A stretch of DNA of 64,000 nucleotides from Icerya purchasi (GCA_039619475.1 CM077116.1:167665363-167729362), one strand, 5' to 3'. Counted from the stretch's first letter, positions 22,928-33,585 are shown. Notes: generated from the letters alone by a model not told the origin. Program-made: numbers and translations.

Positions 22928-24081
22928 CTAGCAGGAGGGGTTACTTTGAGTGGAAAGGTAGATGTGCCCGGGGTAGGAAGAAGAGCTGCGGCTCATAGCA
23001 TAAGAAAAAGCTTGAGAAACCGTGCTGGATGCTTTTGATTTGGAGTCTTTATGGATAGATATTTTTGATGCCCATCTGCCTTTGCCATTCTGGACAACGA
23101 CGATCGGACGGACTGGGGCAGCCTTTGCAGTTGCGACAGAGAGAGGGCTCCTAGAGACTATCACATTCAGAAAAGAGGTGCTAGGAAGAACAATGGGAAC
23201 AGGTCGAGTGACAACTCTAGCAGTGTCGCGCAATATGCTCAAAAAGAAAACATTTGGCACATTGTGTGGGACATCGAATACTTGGAGAGACCGTGAAGCG
23301 AAGTTTGAAGATGGAAATATATTCGGGAAGGAAAGATTTCTGGAATCTTAACTTGACACTTTTGGTAGGTACTCTGGAATCCACGAAAGAACGGAAAATG
23401 CGTCGAATGGTGATAACAGGGATTGAAGATTCAAGCCCTTCTTTGATATCCTCGTCTGAAAAAGAGGGATGAACTCCGGTAATAACATCGATTCTATATA
23501 AGGTATTAAGAGGAATAAAGACGTTAGTCTTATTGGCGTTAAAATAGAAAGAGTTGTTAAGGAGGAGTCGGCGGAAAAAGCATTGGTGAATAAGACTGAA
23601 ATGCGCCCCCTACCTTGGGGTTTGATGTCAGTAAAGGAAGTAGGGACCTTACTAATGAGCTTAGTCAAATCTAACGGATGAAGGTTGCCAATATTTCCTT
23701 CGGAGGTGCAGTTTTCGACAAAAATTGTGAAAGGATCGTGATAGTCGGAAGAGAAGATGGCCTTAGTAGTGTTATTAGTGTTCGAATTGTTATTGTTGAT
23801 GCTATTATTATTTTTATTAAAATTGTTATTATCATTATTGTATTGATAGTGGTATTATTAGTGATACTACTATTGATAGTGGTATTATTAGTGATACTAC
23901 TATTGTTCGTGGTATTATTGCTATTTTGATTAGAGGTACTGGATGTATTGCTAGTATTACTTAAAGGAATGCCGGAGATAGAAGTGTCCGGTTGAGTCAG
24001 GCGTAACTCGTTGGCAGATGTTGACGGAGAATGGGTTAAAGGACTAGATTGATAAGCATATAAGTACAAGTACATGTACAA
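22928..24081 (-). pseudogene. ORF1 of copy B
   Basis: Three frames. 23671-24081 is a Ser/Thr/Asn-rich N-terminus with NNTTNNSSITNNTT-type repeats. 23348-23668 contains PQGRGRISVLF, matching PQGRGRVSVKF in copy D. 22928-23260 covers the zinc-knuckle region in a shifted frame. The (ATT)n-rich DNA near 23800-23930 is the counterpart of the Asn tract in copy D, so the tract is a family trait. At least two frameshifts. Confidence 0.65.
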
Positions 24082-24289
24082 GTATAGAGCGTAGAACTGC
24101 GAGAGTCGCGACCGAATTTATAATATCCCGGAAAGACAGGGATAGCTGCCGTTTAAAATATATAGAAATTGAAGAATGTTCTAGAACAGTCGGTGGTGTG
24201 ATATACATATGTTTAATTTACAAGGTACCGGGCAATTTCGACGATGCGTATATGTCGATCGGCAAAAGCCCCGTCAGGTACCGAGATCT

Positions 24290-24420
24290 ATCTAGTCGCT
24301 TTCTTGGCTAATCGATAGCCAGTCGTTGGTTAATTGCTCAGCAATTAACCAGTCGCACGTTAGTGTAATTACGGGTCGCGCTTTTGACGGACCACCGAAC
24401 AGTCGATTACGACTGACCGA
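24290..24420. other. Cluster of short perfect hairpins
   Basis: GGTTAATTGC-TCA-GCAATTAACC (24328-24350) is a perfect 10-bp stem. GGCTA..TAGCC (24306-24320) and CAGTCG..CGACTG (near 24400) are smaller stems. The pentamer AGTCG recurs several times. The segment lies between the divergent 5' ends of LINE copies B and D and is more GC-rich than its surroundings. It may be 5' UTR of copy B. Confidence 0.5.
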
Positions 24421-25169
24421 TTTTCTGGTGGCCGCATGTTTTTTTTTGATCGTGCACATCGACACGTGTTACGCCGTTGTCGCATTCAGTCATTTTTTTT
24501 TATTAGTTTTTTTAGTCATTACATACGTATATTATTTTTGTTTCGTCCGCGTTTTTGAAAATACACAAAAAAATTTTTTTATTATTAAGTTTTCGTCATT
24601 TGGACACGTGGTGGGCCCTCGTGCTATCTCTGTTCCGAAGAAAGTGTATCGCCGTCGTGAGACGGGTTCCGTTTTTGGTTCTTTTTTCTTTTTTTTTCTC
24701 TTTCTTTCTTCCGCGATTAATTAAAAGCCTAATGCTTTGCTGGTAACGGTGAACCGATATATCACCGTTGGCGCCCGCACAAATTTTCTTTAATTTGCTT
24801 TCGCGATTTCTTTTTATATTTTTTTTTTCTCGATTTTCTGATCATTAAGCGAAAGGAGGTCGTGATTCTTTACACTAAAGGAAATCGTCATTCTTAACAA
24901 TAGAAATACAATAAAAACGCGAGAAAAGAAGAAGACAAAGAAAACAAAAAAAAGACGGAAGAATGTAAACTTATTTGAAATTACGAGCGAGCGAAGTTAA
25001 ATCAAAAATACCGAAACAAAAGTTACGAGTACTCACCGCTCTGGTGGAAATAAAATTCGAATACAATAGAACACGATTTTATCACTGATAACGAATAAAC
25101 GGAATTATTTTAAAAATATCTTAAATGCTGCCTACACGGAATAGCAAAACGAGTTTTTTTCGTTTTTAT
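24421..25169. other. Region between divergent LINE copies B and D
   Basis: Contains a 132-codon plus-strand frame (24326-24724) of low-complexity hydrophobic residues with no domain, probably chance, and AT-rich DNA. It may include 5' UTR sequence of copy B. Nothing else recognised. Confidence 0.4.
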
Positions 25170-25182
25170 AATATTGTGAATT
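25170..25182. repeat. Target-site duplication of copy D, left
   Basis: AATATTGTGAATT, identical to 31893-31905. It defines the 5' end of copy D. Confidence 0.85.
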
Positions 25183-25469
25183 GATAAATATTATTCGAAT
25201 CGAGTGTGCTATCTATTGTTTGTTCGCGTTCGCGTCTTCCTTATCAGCGCATTGTAATCGATAAACCGGTGAGACCGTTCTTTTATTATCTATTTATAAG
25301 ATTACGATTTCGCAGCGTACTAACTATTCGTTAATTTCCACCAGCTGTACTTTCGTTTACTGTTAGAACTCTTACTTTTATTTATTTATTTAATTTTCTC
25401 TATTCTGTCCTTTTTTTTTTTTTTCGTTATTTTAGTAGTTTTCTTCACTTAAGTCGCTTAGTGGGATAG

Positions 25470-25722
25470 ATGAGCTCGTCTAAGGGGGGCCGCTCGGCGG
25501 CCTCCTCCATTTCCAACAAACCGTCTCGTGATGGTTTGTCTCTCAGTTTGACGGAGGTGGATTCCTCTAACAAACGGAAACTTCCAAGTCCTTCTTCGCC
25601 TAAAGCATCCTTGCCCCCTAAGGAATTTCGATTTTCACATACCGATTTAAGCGCTTCCGAAAACAATAATAATAATAGTAATAATAATAATAATAATAAT
25701 TATAATAAGAGTAATAACAGTA

Positions 25723-25765
<43 letters not shown>

Positions 25766-27254
25766 TGATGATATTTGCAATAATAATGATAATTACAGCG
25801 AGAGGAGTAATAATGTTACTACTTCCACTGATTCTACTGTTACTCCTCCTACTAATACTTCTACTATTACTACCACCAATAATAATATTAACAATAGTAA
25901 CAATAATAATTGCAACAACAACAACAATAATAATAATAATAACACGAATAATACGAATAATAACAATAATACGAATAATAATAGTAATAACAATAATAAT
26001 AATAATAGCATCACTAAAGAAAATTTGTTGTTTGCCTCTGATCATCCAGGGCCTTACACCGTTTACGTCGAAGGTTGTTCTTCAGAGGAGAACCTCGGCA
26101 ATCTTCATCCTTTGGCCCTTGCCAGGCTAATTTACTCTGCATCCTCCTCCCTTACGAGCATTGTCCCTCAAGGTAGGGGCCGTGTTTCAGTTAAATTTCC
26201 TTCGGTCTCTTCCGCAAATTCTTTTCTGGCGCAGCCCAATTTCTTCGCATCGCACAATATTAAAGCGTACATCCCCAACGGTGTTCTTTTTAGAATGGGC
26301 ATCATTTCAGGCGTTCATCCGTCCTTCTCCGAGGAAGAAATTGCTGAAGGAATTGAGTCCTCAATCCCTATTGCCTCAATTCGCCGAATTTACCGTTCTT
26401 CCGAAGATTCTAAAATTCCTACCCGCTCAGTCGAGATCAAATTCCATAAAACTACCCTTCCCGAATTTGTCTCAATTTACAGATTACGTTTTCCCGTTTC
26501 CCCCAGTGTCCGTTCACCTACGCAGTGTTCAAAATGTTTTCTTTTTGGTCACATTTCAAAACACTGCCGTAGTTCTTCGTATATCTGTTCGCACTGTGCT
26601 TCCAAGCACCCAGCCTCAGAATGTAGTTGCCTACAAGTTCCTCCCACCTGCCGAAATTGCAAAGGCTCTCACCGTGCCTATGATCGGTCTTGCCCTGAGT
26701 GGATTACGCAGAAAGAAATAAAACGTATTATGGCTTTCGAGAATATCTCTTTTCAAGAAGCCACACTTATCAAAAAGAACAGCTTAGCTACTCATGCCTT
26801 TTCGTTTGCTGACCGAGCCTCCTTGCCTTCCTCTTCCCACAATAATATTACTAAATCTCCACCATCACTCCCCTCTCTTCTTTCTAACTCTATTCCTCGT
26901 CCCAAATCACCTACATTCCACAAAAAACGGTTCTCTAAACCTATCTACGATTCCTCTCCCCAATTCCCCCCTCTTCCATCTAATCGTATTCCTTCTCCCT
27001 CCAATGGATGGGCTCTCAATAAATCCGTTCCTTCTTTTCCTAACTCTACTTCAGAAAGTTGTCTTCCCGCAAATCTTACTAATATCAATCCTGTATCCTT
27101 AGCCCCTCTAAACTCTTCCTCTACGGATCTTTCTCCCTTAATTAATAATATTTCAACAGCGGTTCTAGAGCTTCTTTCTTTAAACAACATTGCTTCCTCC
27201 TCATCCTTTGCTGATTCTCTTTCTCGTTTCCTCTCTAATAATATACGTTCTTAA
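25470..27254 (+). CDS. LINE ORF1 protein with polyasparagine tract and zinc knuckles
   Basis: 594 codons, intact. ORF1 proteins bind the element's RNA and form the retrotransposition particle. Residues about 65-181 are mostly Asn, encoded by AAT/AAC microsatellite-like repeats, with Ser/Thr islands. A conserved core follows (YTVYVEGCSSEENLGNLHPL, PQGRGRVSVKF). Three zinc knuckles lie at about residues 353-405: CSKCFLFGHISKHC, CSHCASKHPASEC and CRNCKGSHRAYDRSC. After them comes the family signature EIKRIMAFENISFQEA and a Ser/Pro-rich tail. The Met used has no competing upstream start in frame. Confidence 0.85.
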
Positions 27255-27406
27255 TAATTATTCTCCTAATAACAAGGAAAAATCAAATAGGACTAAAAAG
27301 GAGTAGAAGTGATAAGATTCAGGGCAGAATTTTCTCTATTTTCTTCTTTTGTCCTTCCCCCTTCCCCCTCTTCTTTCCCGTATCCTCTTGCTTAATCTCT
27401 TTCCAA

Positions 27407-28054
27407 TTGCGCAGTATGATTCATCCAAGTCAGTTGGCCATTGACTCAGGTTTAAGCACGGCTTTCTCCTGTTTTACATTTCCTTTTATTATTAAAAGGG
27501 CCGTTGCTGTAATGGCCATACCCACTATTGAGCACTGGTACCTTTTATCTTCTTATTATTTTCTCGAATGGGCTCATGTCGAGTTGACGTACTCAATCTT
27601 TGGGCTGAGTTCCATTCGAAGTTGCTTTTTTTCTCACTTTTACTGTTACATTTATACAGTTGTGAGACTAGCTGGCGTGTATAGCTATGGCTTCGTAACA
27701 CCCAGCTCCAGTTTTAAGTGCAATGGTCTAACTACAACTGACTTTACTTTATTTATTTGGATGTTTTCATACCTATTTCCTGTTTCTCTAAAATCTTCAT
27801 ATATCTCCTTCATTTCTGCTCCCAATTGTGTTTTATCATCTCCTTTGCTACTACGCTCCGTTTCCCTCTATAATCTAGCTGCCCTGACTCACTTCCTCCT
27901 GTATTCTAATTATTATAGTCGATTGTTCCTTTCTTCTCTATCCACCTATCCTTGCTATTTTAGTATAAATGCTTTGCATTTATACCCTCCTCTGTGCTCT
28001 CCTATTGCTTCCTACTCCATTCTCTTACCTCTTTTTTTCCTAATCCCTCTTTAG
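27407..28054 (+). CDS. Hydrophobic 215-codon frame between ORF1 and ORF2
   Basis: An open frame in the 0.8-kb ORF1-ORF2 spacer of copy D that ends 7 nt before the ORF2 ATG. The product would be rich in Phe, Leu, Ser, Tyr and Ile with several membrane-like segments and no domain I recognise. The sense strand of this element is very pyrimidine-rich, which suppresses stop codons and yields Phe/Leu/Ser/Pro codons, so it may be a chance frame. Its position just upstream of ORF2 is the reason to list it. Confidence 0.25.
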   Translation: MRSMIHPSQLAIDSGLSTAFSCFTFPFIIKRAVAVMAIPTIEHWYLLSSYYFLEWAHVELTYSIFGLSSIRSCFFSHFYCYIYTVVRLAGVYSYGFVTPSSSFKCNGLTTTDFTLFIWMFSYLFPVSLKSSYISFISAPNCVLSSPLLLRSVSLYNLAALTHFLLYSNYYSRLFLSSLSTYPCYFSINALHLYPPLCSPIASYSILLPLFFLIPL

Positions 28055-28061
28055 CTCTACA

Positions 28062-31000
28062 ATGCCGGCTGCGTTTAATCTGCTACAATGGAATTGTCGT
28101 AGTCTCAGAGCCAACAAAAATTCATTGGAGGGTTTGTTGGATCTTCATAATATCCAAGTTGCTCTCATCTCGGAAACGTGGCTTCGGTCAGGCGTAGATT
28201 TTAACATTAGAGGCTTCAAGGTAATCAGAAGCGATCGCGATGATGGCTATGCTGGTTCTGCGATCCTCGTTAGAAATGACATTCCATTCCGTTCTCACGA
28301 GATTTCTCTCAACCTTCCTTCTACTCCTAATATTCCTAATATCGTTCATATCTCCATCAATCCTCCTTCTATGCGTCCTATTAACGTTGTTTCGATTTAT
28401 GTTCCTCCTACTTACGATCTTCGTCACTTCCCCCTTTCTACATTTTTCTCATCTATCCCGCAACCGTTTATTATCGGCGGCGATTGGAATGCTCATTCCC
28501 CTATGTGGGGCTGCACATCCTACAATAGCAATGGTTCCATCCTTGAGAATACTATCCTTTCTGATAACTTGGTGCTCCTTAATGATCTTTCCCCAACCTA
28601 TTTTAGGAATGCTTTTGTCTCCAGTTCTCTTGATCTAACTCTTTCTTCCCCTTCAATTGGTCCTTAACTTTACCTGGAGAACCCTTTCGGGTTCTTTCGG
28701 CAGTGACCATGTTCCCATAATAATTACTACTAATATTTTTCCTTCTCCAACTTATCCCAGGCATCTCCATTCTCCTCGATGGAATCTCAGCAAAACTAAT
28801 TGGACTCTTTTCCGCTCTTCTGTTGATTCATCACTTCCTGATCCACAGATTAATTGTGATCCCATTTCTCTCTATAATTCCTTTTCCCATTCTATCAGGT
28901 CTGCTCTTTCTCTATCTTCTCCCCCTCGTCGTTCTCCTGCATCCACTCATCGTTGTGCGGCCTCATCTCTTTGGTGGAATGAGGAGTGTAACGCTGCATT
29001 TAACCATTGTCGTTCGACCTTCAGATCCTATCGCTCTAATCCTACAACCCAAAACTTTCTGGCTCATAAACAAGCCAACGCCAGGGCTAGGTTTATTCTT
29101 AAAGCCGTGAAAAAGGCCTCTTGGAAAAAATTCTGTTCTTCCTTTTCTAGAAATACCTCTCTCTCACATATTTGGAGGTTGGCTAGAGCTTTTAAATCTC
29201 CATCCTCTGAACGCCCTTCTCTTTCTAATGTATCTGAGGATAGCCTAATATCCTTCATTGATTCTGTCGCTCCTGCCTACGTTCCTTCCTTTGACGAACT
29301 GTATTCCAACACCTCTCCGCAAATCTCATCCCCTCCTTCTCACTTCCTCACTTCGGCTTTCAATCTTAATGAATTATTAGCTGTTTTATCTAAATCTTCC
29401 AGCCCTACTCCAGGCCTTGATGGTATACCTTATCTTGCTCTTAAAAATCTGTCTGAACTATCCCTTAACTTTCTTCTCAGTCTTTTCAATTCTTTCCTTT
29501 CCAGGGGTTCAATCCCCCCCTCTTGGAATTCTTTCACTATTGTCCCTATTCCTAAGAAAAGTTCTTCCTTACGCCCCATCTCCTTGGCATCCTGCATCAG
29601 AAAATTGTTTGAGGGTATGCTAAACAAGCGTCTTGTCTGGTGGTTGGAACACCATAATGTGCTTCCTAACAATATGTACGGCTTTCGGCCGGGTATCGGC
29701 CCTCCTGATTGTATCAGTCTTTTTGTGTCTCATTTATATAAGTCCTTTATCCAAAAACATTATACTCTGGCTTCCTTCATAGATGTTTCCCGTGCTTTCG
29801 ACAATGTTCATCTCCCAACTTTAAGAGATAAAATGACAGCAATTAACATTCCAGTGAATTTCACTTCCCTTGTTATTAAGCTCATGTCCAATCGTTCTAT
29901 CCACCTCTCTCCTCCATTATTTGACACTTCTAGAAAGGTTTTCTGCGGTCTTCCTCAAGGTTCCTCCCTCAGTCCTACTCTTTTTAACATTTATACTGCT
30001 AGTATCGCTTCTCTTTCTTTAAATTCCCACTCTTTATTCTTTGCCGATGATATTTTGCTTTTTTCCTCTTCCCACGATATTGACGCAGCTAATGATGCTC
30101 TCAAATCGTCCCTCAATTTCCTTGAAAGTGCTCTTGCCTCAATTAACCTATCGATTTCTCCTTCTAAGTCCTCCTGCGTTGTATTTACCCTTCGCCCTTA
30201 TAACCCTGCTTCTGTTAATTTATCCTTAAATAGCACAGCTATTGCTCGTGTTAATTGCTTTCGTTATCTCGGTATCTTTCTCGATAGTCGTTTGACTTTT
30301 TCCGAACATATTAAATATCTTTCCTCCTCCTCTACTAAACGGTTGAACTTGCTGAAGGCCCTGTCTCCGACTAAATGGGGTGGTGACCCTTTCATTCTTA
30401 TTCTTCTATATAAATCCATCGTCCGCTCCAAGCTTGATTACTGTTCGTTCATTTATGCCTGCGCTTCCAAATCCCGTCTCTCTAAACTTGATGTGATCCA
30501 AAATTCTTGTCTTAGACTCTGTCTCGGTGCACTTAAATCCTCTCCTATTCCAGCATTGCTTGCTGAATCGAATGTTCCTCCCCTGTCTATTCGCAGATCT
30601 TATTTGGGCTATCGCTTCCTTGCTAAACGTCTTTCTCTCTCATCTTCTTCTCTCATTTTTTCCTACCTTTCAATTTCTCGGAATTGGCGCTTTGTGCCTA
30701 GGAAAATTCCTATCCTGTCCCTTATTTCTCTCCGTCTTAGTTCATTTTGGCCGTATACAATTTCCTTTAATAGTCTGCCTTATTTTTCCTTTAACTTCAG
30801 CGATCTCTGCCATCCTCCCAGAGTATTTATTTCGCCTACACTTGCAAAATCTCTCCCTCCAGCTGTAATTAAACAGGAATTCCACAGTATTGTCAATTCT
30901 CTCTTCCCTTCTCATGTTACCATTTTCACTGATGGTTCTAAGGGGCCTGATGGGGTTGGTGCTTCTTTTATTCTTCCAGACTATAACTTCTCTGAATCCT

Positions 31001-31806
31001 TCTGTCTTCCTTCTTTCTGTTCCATATTTACAGCCGAGCTAATGGCTATTTTACGTTCCATTATTTTTATCTCCTCCAATCGTCTTTCTTCCCAGTTTCT
31101 GATCATATCCGACTCCATGAGTGCTCTTCAAGCCATCTCTTCTCCTCTTCCTAATCATTCCTGCGATTTTTCTATTCTCCGCATACGTTCTCTCATTTGG
31201 ACTCTCTCTTCTCTCCATGGAATCCATGTTGACTTGCTGTGGGTTCCTGGTCATTCTGGCATCTCAGGTAATGAGAAGGCTGATTCTTTGGCTCGGGTTG
31301 CTGCTTCTTCTTCTACATTCTTCTTCAAAAAAATCCCATCCTCTAATCTCTTGCCTTTGTGTAAACATTTCCATCTCAGATTTTGGTCGAATATGTACCC
31401 TTCCTCCTTTTCTAATTGTCGCTCCTTTTATCTGTCAGTTCAGCCTAATCTTCCTTCAAATCCTTGGTTCCTTCTGTTTCCTTCACTTCCTCGCTCTGTT
31501 GTTGTCTCCATTGTGCGTTTGCGCTTAAACCATTCCTTGCTACCTTCCTCACGCTTTCGCCTCTCGTTGACCTCTTCCTCATGTTGTCCTCTCCATTCAA
31601 ACGATGCGGTTGTTTGTGACACCGATCACGTGTTCTTTGAGTGCTCTGCTCTTTCGGTGGAGCGCTCGGCTCTATATTCCCACTTGCTTGGGCTGGGGCT
31701 TCCTGCTCCTTTTTGTGCTCGTTATATCCTGTCTTTTCCTTCTACACTTATTATCCCCTCCATTGTTTCCTTCTTATTAGCGATAGCTGATCGCCTCACT
31801 GTATAA
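28062..31806 (+). pseudogene. LINE ORF2 polyprotein with one frameshift
   Basis: Two overlapping frames, 28062-28667 and 28657-31806 (1049 codons). Endonuclease: LLQWNCRSLRANK, ISETWLRSG (Glu), GGDWNAHSPMWG, LDLTLSS and SDHVPIII. RT: NNMYGFRPGIGP, FIDVSRAFDNVHLP, GLPQGSSLSPTLFNIY, LFFADDILLFSS, RYLGIFLDSRL. RNase H: IFTDGSKGPDGVGAS, ELMAILRSI, IISDSMSALQAI, WVPGHSGISGNEKADSLAR. The tail has CCPLH then VCDTDHVFFEC. All catalytic residues are present. The shift near 28657 is a one-base difference just before SDH, within the endonuclease, and would block expression unless it is a sequencing error or is bypassed. Confidence 0.88.
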
Positions 31807-31858
31807 CTTTCGTTTTCCCTTAATTGTTTCTGGGTGAAGGTCCTCGGTTGACGAGCCC

Positions 31859-31892
<34 letters not shown>

Positions 31893-31897
<5 letters not shown>

Positions 31898-31905
31898 TGT
31901 GAATT
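31893..31905. repeat. Target-site duplication of copy D, right
   Basis: AATATTGTGAATT directly after the poly-A tail. The target was the truncated 5' end of copy E. Confidence 0.85.
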
Positions 31906-33006
31906 ATATATTCCCACACCTTCGTCGTTCTACTATATCCTCTCTTTGTCCTCTTCGCTTTGGTCACAACTGTCTCCCTGCATCTCTTTATCGGTTTTCT
32001 ATTACTTCCCTTCCCCTCTGTCCATTAGGTGTAAATAATATGTACACTCGATTGTGACGCTGATCACATTTTCTTTGGTTGTGCATCTTTATCTTCCGAA
32101 AGATTGGTACTATACTCAGATCTACTATCCCTTAATATCCCCACGCCGTACTGTGCTTGCTTTATCCTCGCCTGTCCCTTACTATCTGTTGTCCCTGCTA
32201 TTGCTAAATTCTTGTCTTTAATTCGCGACCGTATAAACATTTCAGCAAATCCCTCATCCTTTTCTTATCTTAATATTTTGGTACCCCCGCCACCTTCACT
32301 TGGTGCATTGTGGCCGTTTTTGCTCGGATGATGGCCATAGTGGTACTGTGTCAAGGTGGTGCGGATCTTCTGGAGTTAGTATGAACGCTCTGCTATTTGA
32401 TGATTATGCTGGCCTCTTCCGATGTGGAGCATCTTTCCTTATTATCCTTAATATATATATCGTAAGCTCGTCGTCCGCAGATGCCGTTTGAATAATGGAT
32501 AATCAATCATTTTGCTTTTCTGGACGGGAATTGCGAGCACAGCTTCGCAGTCGCAACCGTAAGCGAATAGCGACGTCTTGTCTCTTGCCTCATCGGGCAC
32601 TGTGGGCACTGCATTGTAGTTGCGGCCATATTGTTGATGATGATCTTTTTGTGGGCGCTGCCCAACAATCGCAAACATGGATGGTCACACCGCGCACTTA
32701 GTTTAAATATATATAATACATTATAATCATGTATAACGGCTAACAAGACATGAGAGCTTTCCTTTCCTTAAAGGTATCCTGTATACTATTTCGTCTACAC
32801 ATTTATTTCCCTTCGGACTACTAATTTAGTTCTAATACCGATCTTTTTTGACTCCCTTGCTATCTCTCCATAGTAGTTCTGGCCGTCTCCACCTTCCCTG
32901 AATAACTTTCTTAGTGTCCTCACTTTCCTTTTGTCCTACGTTCTTCTTTCTTGATGGGGAATCGTCCGTAGCTGACAAGTCCAATAAAAAAGTTAAAAAA
33001 AAAAAA
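31906..33006 (+). mobile_element. LINE family A copy E, 5'-truncated
   Basis: Directly follows copy D in the same orientation. Frame-shifted ORF2 tail: FPHLRRSTISSLCPLRFGH, LPASLYRFSI, then CDADHIFFGCASLSSERLVL and PTPYCACFIL to about 32250. The long 3' UTR (about 750 bp) holds GGGCACTGTGGGCACTGC followed by AGTTGCGGCCATATTG near 32590-32635, with degenerate repeats nearby, and ends ATCGTCCGTAGCTGACAAGT with an A-rich tail. Copy D inserted at or into its 5' end. Confidence 0.75.
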
Positions 33007-33466
33007 TATAAGAAGAAAAAATGAATAATTGAGATTCAATCCGGTAGTAATTTTACATACCAAAAATTAATTATTTAGATTCCACTGTGATAAAATTGCT
33101 GAAAAATTTATGAATGACAAATATCAGACAAAAAAAGACAAAAAATCTTTAAACATTAATTTTAAGATATGAAATTATCTCGAGTAATTTTATACATTAA
33201 AATTACTATATGGTTTTCTGATTTTTTTGAATGAAGTTACCCGTGCGTTATAAAATAATCAAAATATAAAATTACTATTATTTTCATTATTATTGTGATT
33301 TTTCATAAAGTTTCATGTTTAATTAAAAAATTATAACGTAAGTAATTTTATACGTAAACTGTTGTGGTTTTTATAAAAACCCTCGGGGGGAACCATGACT
33401 ACTTAAATCCGTTACTGCGCAAAATAAGTAAAAATTATTATAGAATATTGCTGGCGCGTTACTTAC
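33007..33466. other. Intronic sequence, nothing recognised
   Basis: AT-rich, with three degenerate repeats of a GTAATTTTATAC-like motif (33045, 33185, 33341). Confidence 0.45.
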
Positions 33467-33585
33467 TTCATCCAAAATTTCCAGTAAACTGGTCGAGAAC
33501 TCGTCGCCTAGATACGTTCTAAAACTTGAATCGTAATAGCAAGCATAGGATGATTCACGCGAATTCGCGGCTGTCATAGCGTAAA
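33467..33585 (-). CDS. Legumain-like exon d
   Basis: 119-nt exon with acceptor AATAG and donor GAA|GTAAGT. With the G from exon c it begins VYAMTAANSRESSYACYYD and continues RTYLGDEFST. The TAAN, ESSYACYYD and TYLGD blocks are among the most conserved in legumains and help form the substrate pocket. It ends in phase 0. It sits between LINE copy E, ending near 33006, and the CR1-type LINE starting near 34011. Confidence 0.93.

Larger units (their letters stand above)
19866..24081 (-). mobile_element. LINE family A copy B, 3'-truncated (minus)
   Basis: A minus-strand copy running ORF1 (24081 down to about 22900), ORF2 endonuclease start (22433), a decayed middle, RT (21308 to 20091) and part of the thumb (to about 19866). 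RNase H, the zinc tail and the 3' end are missing. LINEs are usually truncated at the 5' end, so losing the 3' end implies a later deletion or rearrangement. Many frameshifts; inactive. It stands head to head with copy D. Confidence 0.75.
25183..31892 (+). mobile_element. LINE family A copy D, near full length
   Basis: A 6.7-kb non-LTR retrotransposon: 5' UTR (25183-25469), ORF1 (25470-27254), spacer with a 215-codon frame, ORF2 (28062-31806), a 55-bp 3' UTR and about 30 A. The 13-mer AATATTGTGAATT lies exactly before it (25170-25182) and after the tail (31893-31905), a perfect target-site duplication. APE endonuclease, RT, RNase H and a C-terminal Cys/His motif, plus a zinc-knuckle ORF1, suggest the I superfamily. 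One frameshift in ORF2 is the only clear lesion, so the insertion is young. Confidence 0.88.

Noticed and set aside
24326..24724. 132-codon plus-strand frame between LINE copies B and D
   Set aside because: Low-complexity Phe/Leu runs and no domain. It lies in probable 5' UTR sequence and starts inside a hairpin.
25647..26045. Long Ile/Val-rich and Leu-rich open frames antisense to, or in other frames of, the AAT tract
   Set aside because: They are read-throughs of AAT/ATT microsatellite DNA. The sense frame with zinc knuckles is the real one.
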